DNA of 6,306 nucleotides from UBA2277 sp035477615 (GCA_035477615.1 DATIKJ010000035.1:1-6306); one strand, 5' to 3'; positions 1-5,139 are shown, counted from the first letter of the stretch. Notes: generated by a model not told the origin, from the letters alone. Made by a program: numbers and translations.

Positions 1-970
1 CCCCAACCACCAGTACCTCGGCAATACCTGCTTCAGAAACTGAAAAAACTCCGCTCGTGTTAAAAGTATGAACCGTATATGCACCATCGTAAGTCACTGT
101 ACCCCCTGTGGCCACCACTCCCAACGTTGCCGCACTCCCCACACTTCCCAAATCACAAGTACTCAGATCCGACGCATCAAACAATGTTCCTTGTATCGCT
201 CCAATACAATCAGCCACCAATGCCTCAGCCGGGCAGTCATTACCATCATCACCTACAGACGTATACAAACCATCTCCATCTATATCGTAGTATCCATCTG
301 TGTCCACACATGTTCTGGTTCTCTTGTGATCTGCGTCACAAGCACCCCAATCGCCAACAATCGGCGTACAGCTATTAAAACTTGTCCCGTCAGGTAATGC
401 AGTCCAAGAGTGACCACAGTCATCATTTTGATCAGACGTGCAACTTACCACTCCGCAACCACCTCCACATCTCCTTGTTCCTGGCGTCACCCGAGGATAG
501 CTATAACAACGTGGCTTTGGACCATCATCTCCCGACGCCACTGGTATCTTAGACACATCAATTCGATACCACAGACCATTCGGTGCCTGATAATAACCAG
601 CTATTTGCCCTGGCTGAGTAATAGATTCCTGTTTCTCTTCTGGTTGTCCACTCAACGGATTGATATATGTTACTGTAGCAACAACATCTACAGTCAAAGC
701 TCCAGCGTCATAGTCATAATATATCTCTCCCAAAGAACGACCGATCGAAGTAATAATTCCACCGGTATCTGCATCTATTTGCAGTGTAACGTCACTACTA
801 TCAAAATTTTCTAACTGCACCGCTTCTACATCCTCCGAAAGAATTTGATCAATCGTACACGCCATTGAACATGGCGTATCCTCCGCTCTAACTTCATAAA
901 CCACTACAAATCCAAAAACGAACACTAAAAATACTAAAATAGGGATACATCTTAATGTTTTTTCTTTCAT
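1..970 (-). CDS. Multi-domain exported surface protein, N-terminal 323 residues (cut by window edge)
   Basis: I read this frame by hand: it is open from an ATG at 970 to the left edge. Residues 1-29 are a Sec-type signal peptide (KEK, a long hydrophobic core, then VRA before ED). Residues 34-138 are the C-x3-C (C34, C38), LGEIY (80-84) and AGYYQAPNGLWYRI (124-137) domain also found in the genes at 2670-3209 and 3306-3713. Residues 155-221 are cysteine-rich and contain WGAC...KRTRTC (208-221), which resembles a thrombospondin type 1 repeat. A DTDGYYDIDGDG stretch (223-234) resembles Ca-binding Asp/Gly loops. The end (about 289-323: GGTVTY, VHTF, SGVFSVS, EVLVVG) resembles the start of glycine-rich domains common in bacterial surface and phage tail proteins. 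It overlaps the stop of the upstream gene by ATGA, so it is probably translationally coupled. The ligand and role are unknown; adhesion or cell-surface contact is my inference. The coding frame is near certain. Confidence 0.9.
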   Translation of the reverse strand, partial: MKEKTLRCIPILVFLVFVFGFVVVYEVRAEDTPCSMACTIDQILSEDVEAVQLENFDSSDVTLQIDADTGGIITSIGRSLGEIYYDYDAGALTVDVVATVTYINPLSGQPEEKQESITQPGQIAGYYQAPNGLWYRIDVSKIPVASGDDGPKPRCYSYPRVTPGTRRCGGGCGVVSCTSDQNDDCGHSWTALPDGTSFNSCTPIVGDWGACDADHKRTRTCVDTDGYYDIDGDGLYTSVGDDGNDCPAEALVADCIGAIQGTLFDASDLSTCDLGSVGSAATLGVVATGGTVTYDGAYTVHTFNTSGVFSVSEAGIAEVLVVG

Positions 971-1647
971 AAACAACTTCTTGTAAACAAATAAACCGCT
1001 ACCGCCTCATTTGTAGCTTTGTCTACATACACCTTAAGATAATCTCCAGGCTTTGCAACCTCACCAAAACGTTTCAAAAACTCCGGCTCTTTTTCTACCC
1101 ACTCCTTACCTGGAGGAAATGTTAAAAGAATCTTATCCAAATTACTTGTATCCGAGTAATCAATTTGATCATTTATATTCTCTTGAATAGTTGGTTGAGT
1201 AATCGCCGAAATACACTGTCTTCCAACTACTTTAAAATAATCCGTTGTTTTATAACTCACCTCACCAGCATTTTTTGATGATTTACCAATTAATTTTCCA
1301 GGAAGTAACTTTTCAAATGTTAATCCATGTACATCCTTACCCACCAAAACAACCTGATTACTGTCTATTTTCCTCACAACATAAAATGTCCTCTCCATCA
1401 CCAAAAGTCTATCCTCTCTAATACCCATAATCTGTAACGATCGCCGCCATACCAAATCCCACCCTAATTGTACAAAACCGCGCCAACTTATAGAACTAAA
1501 CTCTCGACCATCTTCATCTAAACCATTAATATACTTATCTCTTATGCGTTCCCTTCCTATCATCACCAGTCCCCCAAGAATTAAAACAGACACTAACAAC
1601 ACACTACCCAATACAACACTCACCTTAAGTCCCAGTTTCCTCATCAT
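967..1647 (-). CDS. Membrane-anchored extracytoplasmic protein of unknown function
   Basis: This 226-residue protein is not one I recognise. MMRKLGLK is followed by one hydrophobic segment (residues 9-30) and then a charged soluble part, so it is most likely a signal anchor with the C-terminal domain outside. Only two cysteines are present, C145 (GRQCIS) and C225, the second-last residue; a disulfide between them is possible. The domain has beta-rich stretches (TFYVVRKI, VVLVG, DYLKVYVD, AVAVYLF). Its TGA stop overlaps the ATG of the surface-protein gene, so the two are one operon and probably act together, for example as an assembly or anchoring partner (inference). No Shine-Dalgarno site precedes either of the adjacent ATGs at 1647 and 1644; a -10-like TAATAT ends 6 bases before 1647, which suggests a leaderless mRNA. 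Confidence 0.85.
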   Translation of the reverse strand: MMRKLGLKVSVVLGSVLLVSVLILGGLVMIGRERIRDKYINGLDEDGREFSSISWRGFVQLGWDLVWRRSLQIMGIREDRLLVMERTFYVVRKIDSNQVVLVGKDVHGLTFEKLLPGKLIGKSSKNAGEVSYKTTDYFKVVGRQCISAITQPTIQENINDQIDYSDTSNLDKILLTFPPGKEWVEKEPEFLKRFGEVAKPGDYLKVYVDKATNEAVAVYLFTRSCL

Positions 1648-1653
1648 ATAACC

Positions 1654-1659
1654 ATATTA
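1654..1659 (-). promoter_or_regulatory. Candidate leaderless-type -10 box for the 967-1647 operon
   Basis: Minus-strand TAATAT is followed by six bases (GGTTAT) and then the ATG at 1647, which would place the transcription start at or next to the A of the ATG. The preceding gene's terminator lies only about 15 bases further upstream, so the operon needs its own promoter here or depends on readthrough. No good -35 is seen: the 17-base spacer position falls in the terminator T-run. Confidence 0.4.
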
Positions 1660-1674
1660 CATTATTTCCAAATC

Positions 1675-1707
1675 AAAAAAAAGACGCCCCTTAAACAGGA
1701 ACGTCTT
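1675..1707 (-). terminator. Intrinsic terminator of the 1717-2559 lipoprotein gene
   Basis: On the minus strand a 10-bp stem (AAGACGTTCC with GGGGCGTCTT, two G-U pairs), a 7-base loop and a run of eight T begin 9 bases after the TAA stop. It separates the lipoprotein from the downstream two-gene operon. Confidence 0.9.
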
Positions 1708-1716
1708 AATCAACAC

Positions 1717-2559
1717 TTACTTCATTCGGTCAGCAAAATATGGCCAACCAACTAAACCAGCTTCCGAAGGAATCTTGTTGGACTCCTTCACTTTGGCCAT
1801 TACTGCCTCCCATTTTTTAACATCTTCTAGACCTACTGCTGTCTGACCAAAAGTATCTATACCGTTCTCAGCATAGCCGAGAACAACACTGGTTCTACCA
1901 GTGTTTCCTTCTAGCAGAAAGGCCGGCTTGATATACAGATTCCAGAAATCCTTGTAACCAGATAACCAAAGTTCGGCATCTTCCATGATAGGAGCGCTCA
2001 CCGAAGAGCCATCTTTATTATAAAACCTGGCCGGAAAAACAATCACGTCTCCCCGCCCATGATAGCTCTCAATCCAGGCAAAACCCTTCTGAGGCTGAAC
2101 CGGCCAGTGTAGAAACTTTTCCTCTGGAGTATAGGCACCGTAAAGTGCCTTACGATCGCTTGCAAAAATCCCGATCGCATACATAATCTCCTTTGTCTTC
2201 ACCCCAACTAACTTAGCCGCTTGCCAATCGGCAGTAATGATGTCGGATGACGAACTAGCGTTTAGGGTGTCTACCGACTTCTGCCATAGACCAGAAGAAA
2301 TATCTTCCTCAGTAATCTGAGGTAATTCCTCCTTGTACTTACTGGAATCTGTCGGAAAAACAACTGCCAGTTCCAGTAGATCCGGAGTTGGCTCAACGGT
2401 AGCCGTAGGCACCGTTGTAGCGGTCGGTGGTACAGCAGTAGCCGTAGGCACAATCTCAGTCTGAGTTGGAGGCACAGTCGTCGGAACCATAGCGGGCACC
2501 GTTGACGCACATCCACCCAATACAACAACCAAAACAGTAAACAGCAGAGTCTTTTTCAT
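1717..2559 (-). CDS. Pro/Thr-linker lipoprotein of unknown function
   Basis: This 280-residue protein starts with a lipoprotein signal: MKKTLLF, a hydrophobic core, and lipobox LGGC with the lipidated cysteine at C17. Residues 18-60 are a Pro/Thr/Val-rich low-complexity linker with repeated PTAT units, the kind that spaces a domain away from the membrane. Residues 61-280 form a soluble domain without cysteines and rich in aromatics (FLHWPVQPQKGFAWIESYHGR, FWNLYIKPAF, GWPYFADRMK); I do not recognise the family. The start is fixed by a strong Shine-Dalgarno site, AGGAGGAGA at 2574-2566, six bases upstream. The promoter, leader and signal region resemble those of the 3306-3713 lipoprotein gene, but the mature domains differ. 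It has its own promoter (2614-2642) and terminator (1675-1707). It is expected on the outer face of the cytoplasmic membrane. Confidence 0.92.
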   Translation of the reverse strand: MKKTLLFTVLVVVLGGCASTVPAMVPTTVPPTQTEIVPTATAVPPTATTVPTATVEPTPDLLELAVVFPTDSSKYKEELPQITEEDISSGLWQKSVDTLNASSSSDIITADWQAAKLVGVKTKEIMYAIGIFASDRKALYGAYTPEEKFLHWPVQPQKGFAWIESYHGRGDVIVFPARFYNKDGSSVSAPIMEDAELWLSGYKDFWNLYIKPAFLLEGNTGRTSVVLGYAENGIDTFGQTAVGLEDVKKWEAVMAKVKESNKIPSEAGLVGWPYFADRMK

Positions 2560-2613
2560 GGCTAATCTCCTCCTATGAGATAAAATATGAATTTTAGTGT
2601 ACTTCTATCCTAT

Positions 2614-2642
2614 AGAATACACCACCAAGGCCCAAAAGTCAA
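2614..2642 (-). promoter_or_regulatory. Sigma70-type promoter of the 1717-2559 lipoprotein gene
   Basis: Minus-strand -35 TTGACT (2637-2642), 17-base spacer, -10 TATTCT (2614-2619). A start near 2607 gives a leader of about 48 bases carrying the AGGAGGAGA ribosome site. The downstream GTACACTaAAATT block also occurs in the leader of the 3306-3713 gene. Confidence 0.7.
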
Positions 2643-2669
2643 GCTACAAGGGCTTAATCTAATCAAAAT

Positions 2670-3209
2670 TTACTCCTCAACTTTAGGCTCAGGGACTCTT
2701 ATCTTGTACCACAACCCATCAGGAGCTTGATAATAACCTGCAACGCTAGCCTTATTTGTTACTTTTATTTCCTTAGTAACCACACGACCATCTATAGGAT
2801 AATCAACTTGTAATGTCGTATCAACATTTAAAACTCCGTTTGGATCGTGATATATCTCCCCCAAAGAACGATCTTGAGAAAAATCCTTTAAGGATGCCTT
2901 TACTCTCCCATTATCATCTATCTCGAGTTCTTTCGATAAAATTTCCTGCAACTCACAACCCGCCTCACAAACCTCCTTCTCTGGGTTGTTTGTCACCCTC
3001 TCCACAACTGGAGATACTGAGCTATCCCCTTTTTGTACCTCAGCTGATCCTAAAGGAGCTGTAGCTGCCGGCTCGTTGTCTATGGTTTGAGATGAATGTG
3101 CCTCGGCACTCTTAGCTCCCCCAAAGACACCACCAACCCCCAAACCCAAAGCCACACCCGCACCAATCACTTTCTTCATAAATGATCTCCTGCCTTCGTT
3201 TTCTATCAT
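2670..3209 (-). CDS. Probable Tat-exported protein with the C-x3-C / LGEIY / AGYY domain
   Basis: From ATG 3209 the protein has 179 residues. GRRSFMKK (6-13) fits the twin-arginine consensus (RRxF[LM]K), followed by a Gly/Ala/Val hydrophobic core (14-31) and AEA before H38, a good signal-peptidase site. Residues 38-80 are a polar linker. Residues 81-171 are the shared domain: C81, C85, SLGEIYHDPNGVLNV (115-129), AGYYQAPDGLWYKI (157-170). The start is open to debate. ATG 3224 lies upstream of the expected transcription start. ATG 3179 has an AGGAG seven bases upstream but would remove the two arginines; the AGG AGA arginine codons themselves create that site. The -10 box ends five bases before ATG 3209, which supports a leaderless start there. 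No strong terminator follows, so transcripts may run into the 1717-2559 gene. The function is unknown. Confidence 0.85.
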   Translation of the reverse strand: MIENEGRRSFMKKVIGAGVALGLGVGGVFGGAKSAEAHSSQTIDNEPAATAPLGSAEVQKGDSSVSPVVERVTNNPEKEVCEAGCELQEILSKELEIDDNGRVKASLKDFSQDRSLGEIYHDPNGVLNVDTTLQVDYPIDGRVVTKEIKVTNKASVAGYYQAPDGLWYKIRVPEPKVEE

Positions 3210-3214
3210 GATGT

Positions 3215-3244
3215 AATTTAGCACTAAAAAACTATCTCTGTCAA
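3215..3244 (-). promoter_or_regulatory. Strong promoter of the 2670-3209 gene, leaderless geometry
   Basis: Minus-strand consensus -35 TTGACA (3239-3244), 18-base spacer, extended -10 TGC-TAAATT (hexamer 3215-3220). The ATG at 3209 follows the -10 after five bases, so the mRNA would begin at or within a base or so of the start codon. Confidence 0.75.
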
Positions 3245-3272
3245 CTATAGGTTTAGCCTGTGTTTCTAGCTA

Positions 3273-3299
3273 CAAAAATACCCCGACCTAAGCCGGGGC
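3273..3299 (-). terminator. Intrinsic terminator of the 3306-3713 lipoprotein gene
   Basis: The minus-strand stem CCCCGGC / GTCGGGG (7 bp, one G-U) with a TTAG loop starts a few bases after the TAA stop and is followed by TATTTTTG. Confidence 0.85.
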
Positions 3300-3305
3300 A
3301 ATAAA

Positions 3306-3713
3306 TTACTCAATCGCAATGGGATACCATTTACCATTCGGAGCCAGATAATATCCAGCCACACTTGCCGGATTAGTGACAATAATAGTCTCTGTCACCA
3401 CCTGACCATTCACAGGGTAATCAATCTGCAACTGTGTCTCCACATTTAAAACTCCATTTGGATCATGGTACAGATCTCCAAGGAGACGATCTATTGAGAA
3501 GTCTTTCAAACTCGCCTGAACATCACCTTCCTGATCTATTTCCAAATCTTTTGACAAAACTTCCGACAACTCACATCCAGACACACATTTTTTCTCGCCA
3601 GTTGGGGTAGCCTCAGACACCACCACTGTTGCCGTAGGCAGTGTTGATGGAACAGCTGAAGCACATCCCACGAGTAAAACAAATAACAATCCAAAAAATA
3701 AGACTTTTTTCAC
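3306..3713 (-). CDS. Small lipoprotein consisting of the C-x3-C / LGDLY / AGYY domain
   Basis: From GTG 3713 the protein has 135 residues. MKKVLFF, a hydrophobic core and lipobox LVGC (C17) mark a lipoprotein. Residues 18-42 are a short Pro/Thr/Val linker. Residues 43-135 are the shared domain in its smallest form: C43, C47, LLGDLYHDPNGVLNV (77-91), AGYYLAPNGKWYPI (119-132), so this copy defines the domain limits at about 93 residues. It is close to the copy in the 2670-3209 gene and more distant from that in 1-970. Two GTG codons are adjacent; 3713 is preferred because it lies six bases from AGGAGG and gives MKK like the other lipoprotein, while 3716 leaves three. It has its own promoter and terminator. 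It should be tethered outside the membrane; the ligand is unknown. Confidence 0.9.
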   Translation of the reverse strand: MKKVLFFGLLFVLLVGCASAVPSTLPTATVVVSEATPTGEKKCVSGCELSEVLSKDLEIDQEGDVQASLKDFSIDRLLGDLYHDPNGVLNVETQLQIDYPVNGQVVTETIIVTNPASVAGYYLAPNGKWYPIAIE

Positions 3714-3717
3714 CACA

Positions 3718-3725
3718 CTCCTCCT
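3718..3725 (-). promoter_or_regulatory. Shine-Dalgarno site AGGAGGAG selecting the GTG start at 3713
   Basis: Minus-strand AGGAGGAG lies just ahead of tandem GTG codons at 3716 and 3713. Measured from the AGGAGG core, 3713 has a usual spacing of six bases and 3716 only three. Confidence 0.7.
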
Positions 3726-3769
3726 GTCAAAAAGTTAAACGCTAAATTTCAGTGTACAAACTACCCCAT

Positions 3770-3796
3770 ATTTTACACCACTTACTTCAAAGTCAA
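3770..3796 (-). promoter_or_regulatory. Probable promoter of the 3306-3713 lipoprotein gene
   Basis: Minus-strand TTGACT (3791-3796) and TAAAAT (3770-3775) are separated by 15 bases, shorter than ideal. The layout TTGACT ... GTGGTGTA ... GTACACT ... AGGAGGAG matches that of the promoter and leader of the 1717-2559 gene. Confidence 0.55.
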
Positions 3797-3807
3797 TCAA
3801 ATTCACC

Positions 3808-3836
3808 AAAACAAAACCCCGGCTATAAAGCCGGGG
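3808..3836 (-). terminator. Intrinsic terminator of the 3856-4224 gene
   Basis: The minus-strand perfect 8-bp stem CCCCGGCT / AGCCGGGG with a TTAT loop is followed by TTTTGTTTT. The stem is nearly the same as that of the terminator at 3273-3299. Confidence 0.88.
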
Positions 3837-3855
3837 CAAAACGATAAATATACTT

Positions 3856-4224
3856 CTATTTAAACTCAACAGCCTTCAAAAAGAGCGCTCCGTTGGTGGT
3901 CACCAGCTGGACATATCCCAGATCTTTCAACTCTTTGATTCTGGACAAGGACAGCCTTTTCTTTGCATCTCCTATGGACACACCAGTATCACTGGTATAC
4001 ACATCCACCAGGAGATTCACTACCTCATCAGGCAGAGGTGCAGGTAAGGGTATGGGCAAGTTCAGCATTATCGCAGGAAACACGCTTCTTGATGCTTTTA
4101 CCAAACCTAAATTATTCAGTTCACGCACATCTGATCCTTTTTGAACCTCCTGTTCGTGAACTAACACTTTTCCACCTGACCTTAACATCTGTTTAAACAA
4201 CGGAATACTGCGTGCAGAAATCAT
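3856..4224 (-). CDS. Two-lobed, winged-helix-like small protein of unknown function
   Basis: This 122-residue protein has no signal or membrane segment, so it is presumably cytoplasmic. It reads as two similar halves joined by a proline-rich linker (56-65, LPIPLPAPLP). SDVRELNNLGLV (31-42) lines up without gaps with SRIKELKDLGYV (94-105). Each is a helix ending in LG[LY]V followed by a short hydrophobic strand, the usual end of a winged-helix unit (recognition helix then wing). A DNA-binding or regulatory role is inferred from this pattern only, and no catalytic residues are seen. GGAGG at 4233-4229, four bases before the ATG, supports the start. It has its own promoter (4267-4295), divergent from rplJ, and its own terminator. 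The family is not recognised. Confidence 0.85.
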   Translation of the reverse strand: MISARSIPLFKQMLRSGGKVLVHEQEVQKGSDVRELNNLGLVKASRSVFPAIMLNLPIPLPAPLPDEVVNLLVDVYTSDTGVSIGDAKKRLSLSRIKELKDLGYVQLVTTNGALFLKAVEFK

Positions 4225-4266
4225 TCAGCCTCCATTAAGCTAAGTTTTTAATTTACTTCTAGCCAC

Positions 4267-4295
4267 ATTCTACCAGGCCTATAACAAAAAAGCAA
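4267..4295 (-). promoter_or_regulatory. Promoter of the 3856-4224 gene
   Basis: Minus-strand -35 TTGCTT (4290-4295), 17-base spacer, extended -10 TGG-TAGAAT (hexamer 4267-4272, five of six consensus bases). It is divergent from and close to the rplJ promoter. Confidence 0.7.
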
Positions 4296-4315
4296 CCATG
4301 AATATGCCTACCCAC

Positions 4316-4343
4316 TTGCACCTAGCCTTTCCTCATGTATAAT
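4316..4343 (+). promoter_or_regulatory. Promoter of the rplJ-rplL operon
   Basis: Perfect -10 TATAAT (4338-4343), 16-base spacer, weak -35 TTGCAC (4316-4321). The expected start near 4350 falls just ahead of the first base of the leader stem at 4353, which supports both calls. Confidence 0.8.
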
Positions 4344-4350
4344 ACAAAGA

Positions 4351-4415
4351 AGTTCCAAGACCCAGGGCGATCACTAAGCCCCTGACAGAACCAATCACTG
4401 GCTCTTCTTGGAATG
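4351..4415 (+). ncRNA. Ribosomal protein L10 leader (23S rRNA helix 42 mimic)
   Basis: A perfect 8-bp outer stem (TTCCAAGA 4353-4360 with TCTTGGAA 4406-4413) encloses an asymmetric loop with AGAC, then an inner CCAG (4362-4365) / CTGG (4398-4401) stem, and a central hairpin using GGC (4366-4368) / GCC (4378-4380). The order AGAC, CCAG ... CACTGG matches, from memory, the L10-binding helix 42 of 23S rRNA, with the L11-binding hairpins replaced by a short insert. L10 leaders ahead of rplJ are a known autoregulatory class in other bacteria: L10 with L12 binds its own mRNA and reduces expression. Position directly ahead of rplJ and at the transcription start fits. Whether it matches the Rfam family was not tested. 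Confidence 0.65.
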
Positions 4416-4425
4416 GAGCCTTTTT
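4400..4425 (+). terminator. Possible attenuator hairpin in the rplJ leader
   Basis: GGCTC (4400-4404) pairs with GAGCC (4416-4420), plus one U-G pair, and TTTTT follows directly. The 9-base loop contains the whole 3' arm of the L10-leader outer stem, so the two folds exclude each other. The stem is short, so termination may be partial. Confidence 0.45.
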
Positions 4426-4454
4426 CGTACTCAATCAATACAAACAAAAACAAA

Positions 4455-4976
4455 ATGCCAAACCAAAAAAACATTCATCAGCTAGCTGGAATAACCAAAG
4501 CTCTAGGAGACTCCAAAGCTGTCATTCTTACCGAGTACGCCGGACTTACTGTTGCTGAGCAAAATCTTCTTCGTGCCGAAGCTGAAAAGACCAACTCCTC
4601 CTTCATCGTCACCAAGAATAATCTTCTCCGTCTCGCCCTCAAAGAAAAATCCAAGGAACTCGCCGACACTCTCGACTCTTTCCTCAACGGTCCAACCGCT
4701 GTTCTCTTTGGTGCCGACGCAGTCTCCGCTGCCAAAGTCCTCTCCAAATTCGCCGAAGATCACGACAAACTTAAGATCAAAACCGGTATCATGGACGACA
4801 AAGTCATTACTCTAGCTGACATCTCCGCTCTTTCCAAACTTCCTTCCTACGAAGAGCTCCTGGGTAAGCTCATGGCCCAACTTCAGGCTCCTGCACAGGC
4901 TCTTGTCCGCCAACTCAATGCCCCTATGCAAAACCTCGTCTACGGTTTAAATGCCATCAAGGCCAAAATCGCTTAA
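4455..4976 (+). CDS. rplJ: 50S ribosomal protein L10
   Basis: L10 anchors the L12 dimers at the base of the ribosomal stalk, where translation factors bind. From ATG 4455 it has 173 residues, normal for the family. Family landmarks: KAVILTEYAGL (21-31), a basic VTKNNLLRLAL (52-62), FLNGPTAVLF (76-85), LKIKTG (106-111), LPSYEELLGKL (129-139), and a C-terminal helix with repeated hydrophobic segments (QAPAQAL 144-150, NAPMQNLVYGL 155-165), where L12 dimers attach. The upstream in-frame ATG at 4413 would add 14 residues with no counterpart in the family and lies inside the leader stem, so 4455 is preferred. No Shine-Dalgarno site is visible: the 20 bases before the ATG are A-rich. It is the first gene of the rplJ-rplL operon, with a probable L10-controlled leader. 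rplK and rplA are not in the 230 bases upstream. Confidence 0.96.
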   Translation: MPNQKNIHQLAGITKALGDSKAVILTEYAGLTVAEQNLLRAEAEKTNSSFIVTKNNLLRLALKEKSKELADTLDSFLNGPTAVLFGADAVSAAKVLSKFAEDHDKLKIKTGIMDDKVITLADISALSKLPSYEELLGKLMAQLQAPAQALVRQLNAPMQNLVYGLNAIKAKIA

Positions 4977-4980
4977 ATTA

Positions 4981-5094
4981 GTCTCGTAAATTATATTCAA
5001 GCATAATAACGAAGTTATTAGCGAATATAAGAGGAAGCGCAGGAACAACATTTCGATAATAATATTATCGAAAGGGAGACGAGCAAGCTCTTAT
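4981..5094 (+). other. Structured RNA element between rplJ and rplL
   Basis: Two long hairpins are read directly. In hairpin 1, TTATATTC (4991-4998) pairs with GAATATAA (5023-5030), continuing through GC/GC to TAATAAC (5004-5010) / GTTATTA (5014-5020) around a GAA loop, with A bulges on the 5' side. In hairpin 2, TTTCGATAAT (5051-5060) pairs perfectly with ATTATCGAAA (5064-5073). Outer pairings compete: CTCGT (4983-4987) with ACGAG (5079-5083), and ATAAGAG (5027-5033) with CTCTTAT (5088-5094). The purine-rich joiners 5031-5050 and 5074-5087 are unpaired and are where conserved contacts would be expected. No family was recognised. It may be a processing site, a translation control for rplL, or a small mobile repeat. 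Confidence 0.6.
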
Positions 5095-5128
5095 TAAATC
5101 GATCAACTTATTATTAAAAATTATTAAA
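5091..5128 (+). repeat. Three TTATTAAA repeats ahead of rplL
   Basis: TTATTAAA occurs at 5091-5098, 5111-5118 and 5121-5128, ending 11 bases before the rplL ATG. They make up most of the A/T-only ribosome landing region of a gene with no Shine-Dalgarno site. Confidence 0.6.
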
Positions 5129-5139
5129 ATTAAAAAAAC

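Noticed and set aside
68..814. Plus-strand open frames in the left part of the window
   Set aside because: They lie opposite a 323-codon minus-strand frame that has a signal peptide and a domain shared with two neighbours. Their Ser/Thr/His-rich translations look like antisense readings.
2271..2528. Minus-strand open frame inside the lipoprotein gene
   Set aside because: It is an alternative frame of the Pro/Thr linker region giving a Leu/Arg-rich product, with no ribosome site.
2627..2655. Possible terminator after the 2670-3209 gene
   Set aside because: Minus-strand AAGCCC / GGGCCTT needs a bulge, has a 16-base loop and no T-run, and overlaps the -35 of the next gene.
4413..4454. Upstream in-frame ATG for rplJ
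   Set aside because: It lies at the end of the leader stem and adds 14 residues not typical of L10; the 4455 start gives the usual N-terminus.
4478..4763. Minus-strand frames over rplJ, and the similar one over rplL (5130-5501)
   Set aside because: They are antisense to clear ribosomal protein genes, with low-complexity translations.
5003..5020. Resemblance of ATAACGAAGTTAT to part of a loxP site
   Set aside because: It is only the tip of an RNA hairpin; there are no two 13-bp arms around an 8-bp spacer and no recombinase gene in the window.
4977..5139. Known ribozyme or riboswitch between rplJ and rplL
   Set aside because: I looked for hammerhead, twister, RNase P and common riboswitch core motifs by eye and found none, so no family name is given.
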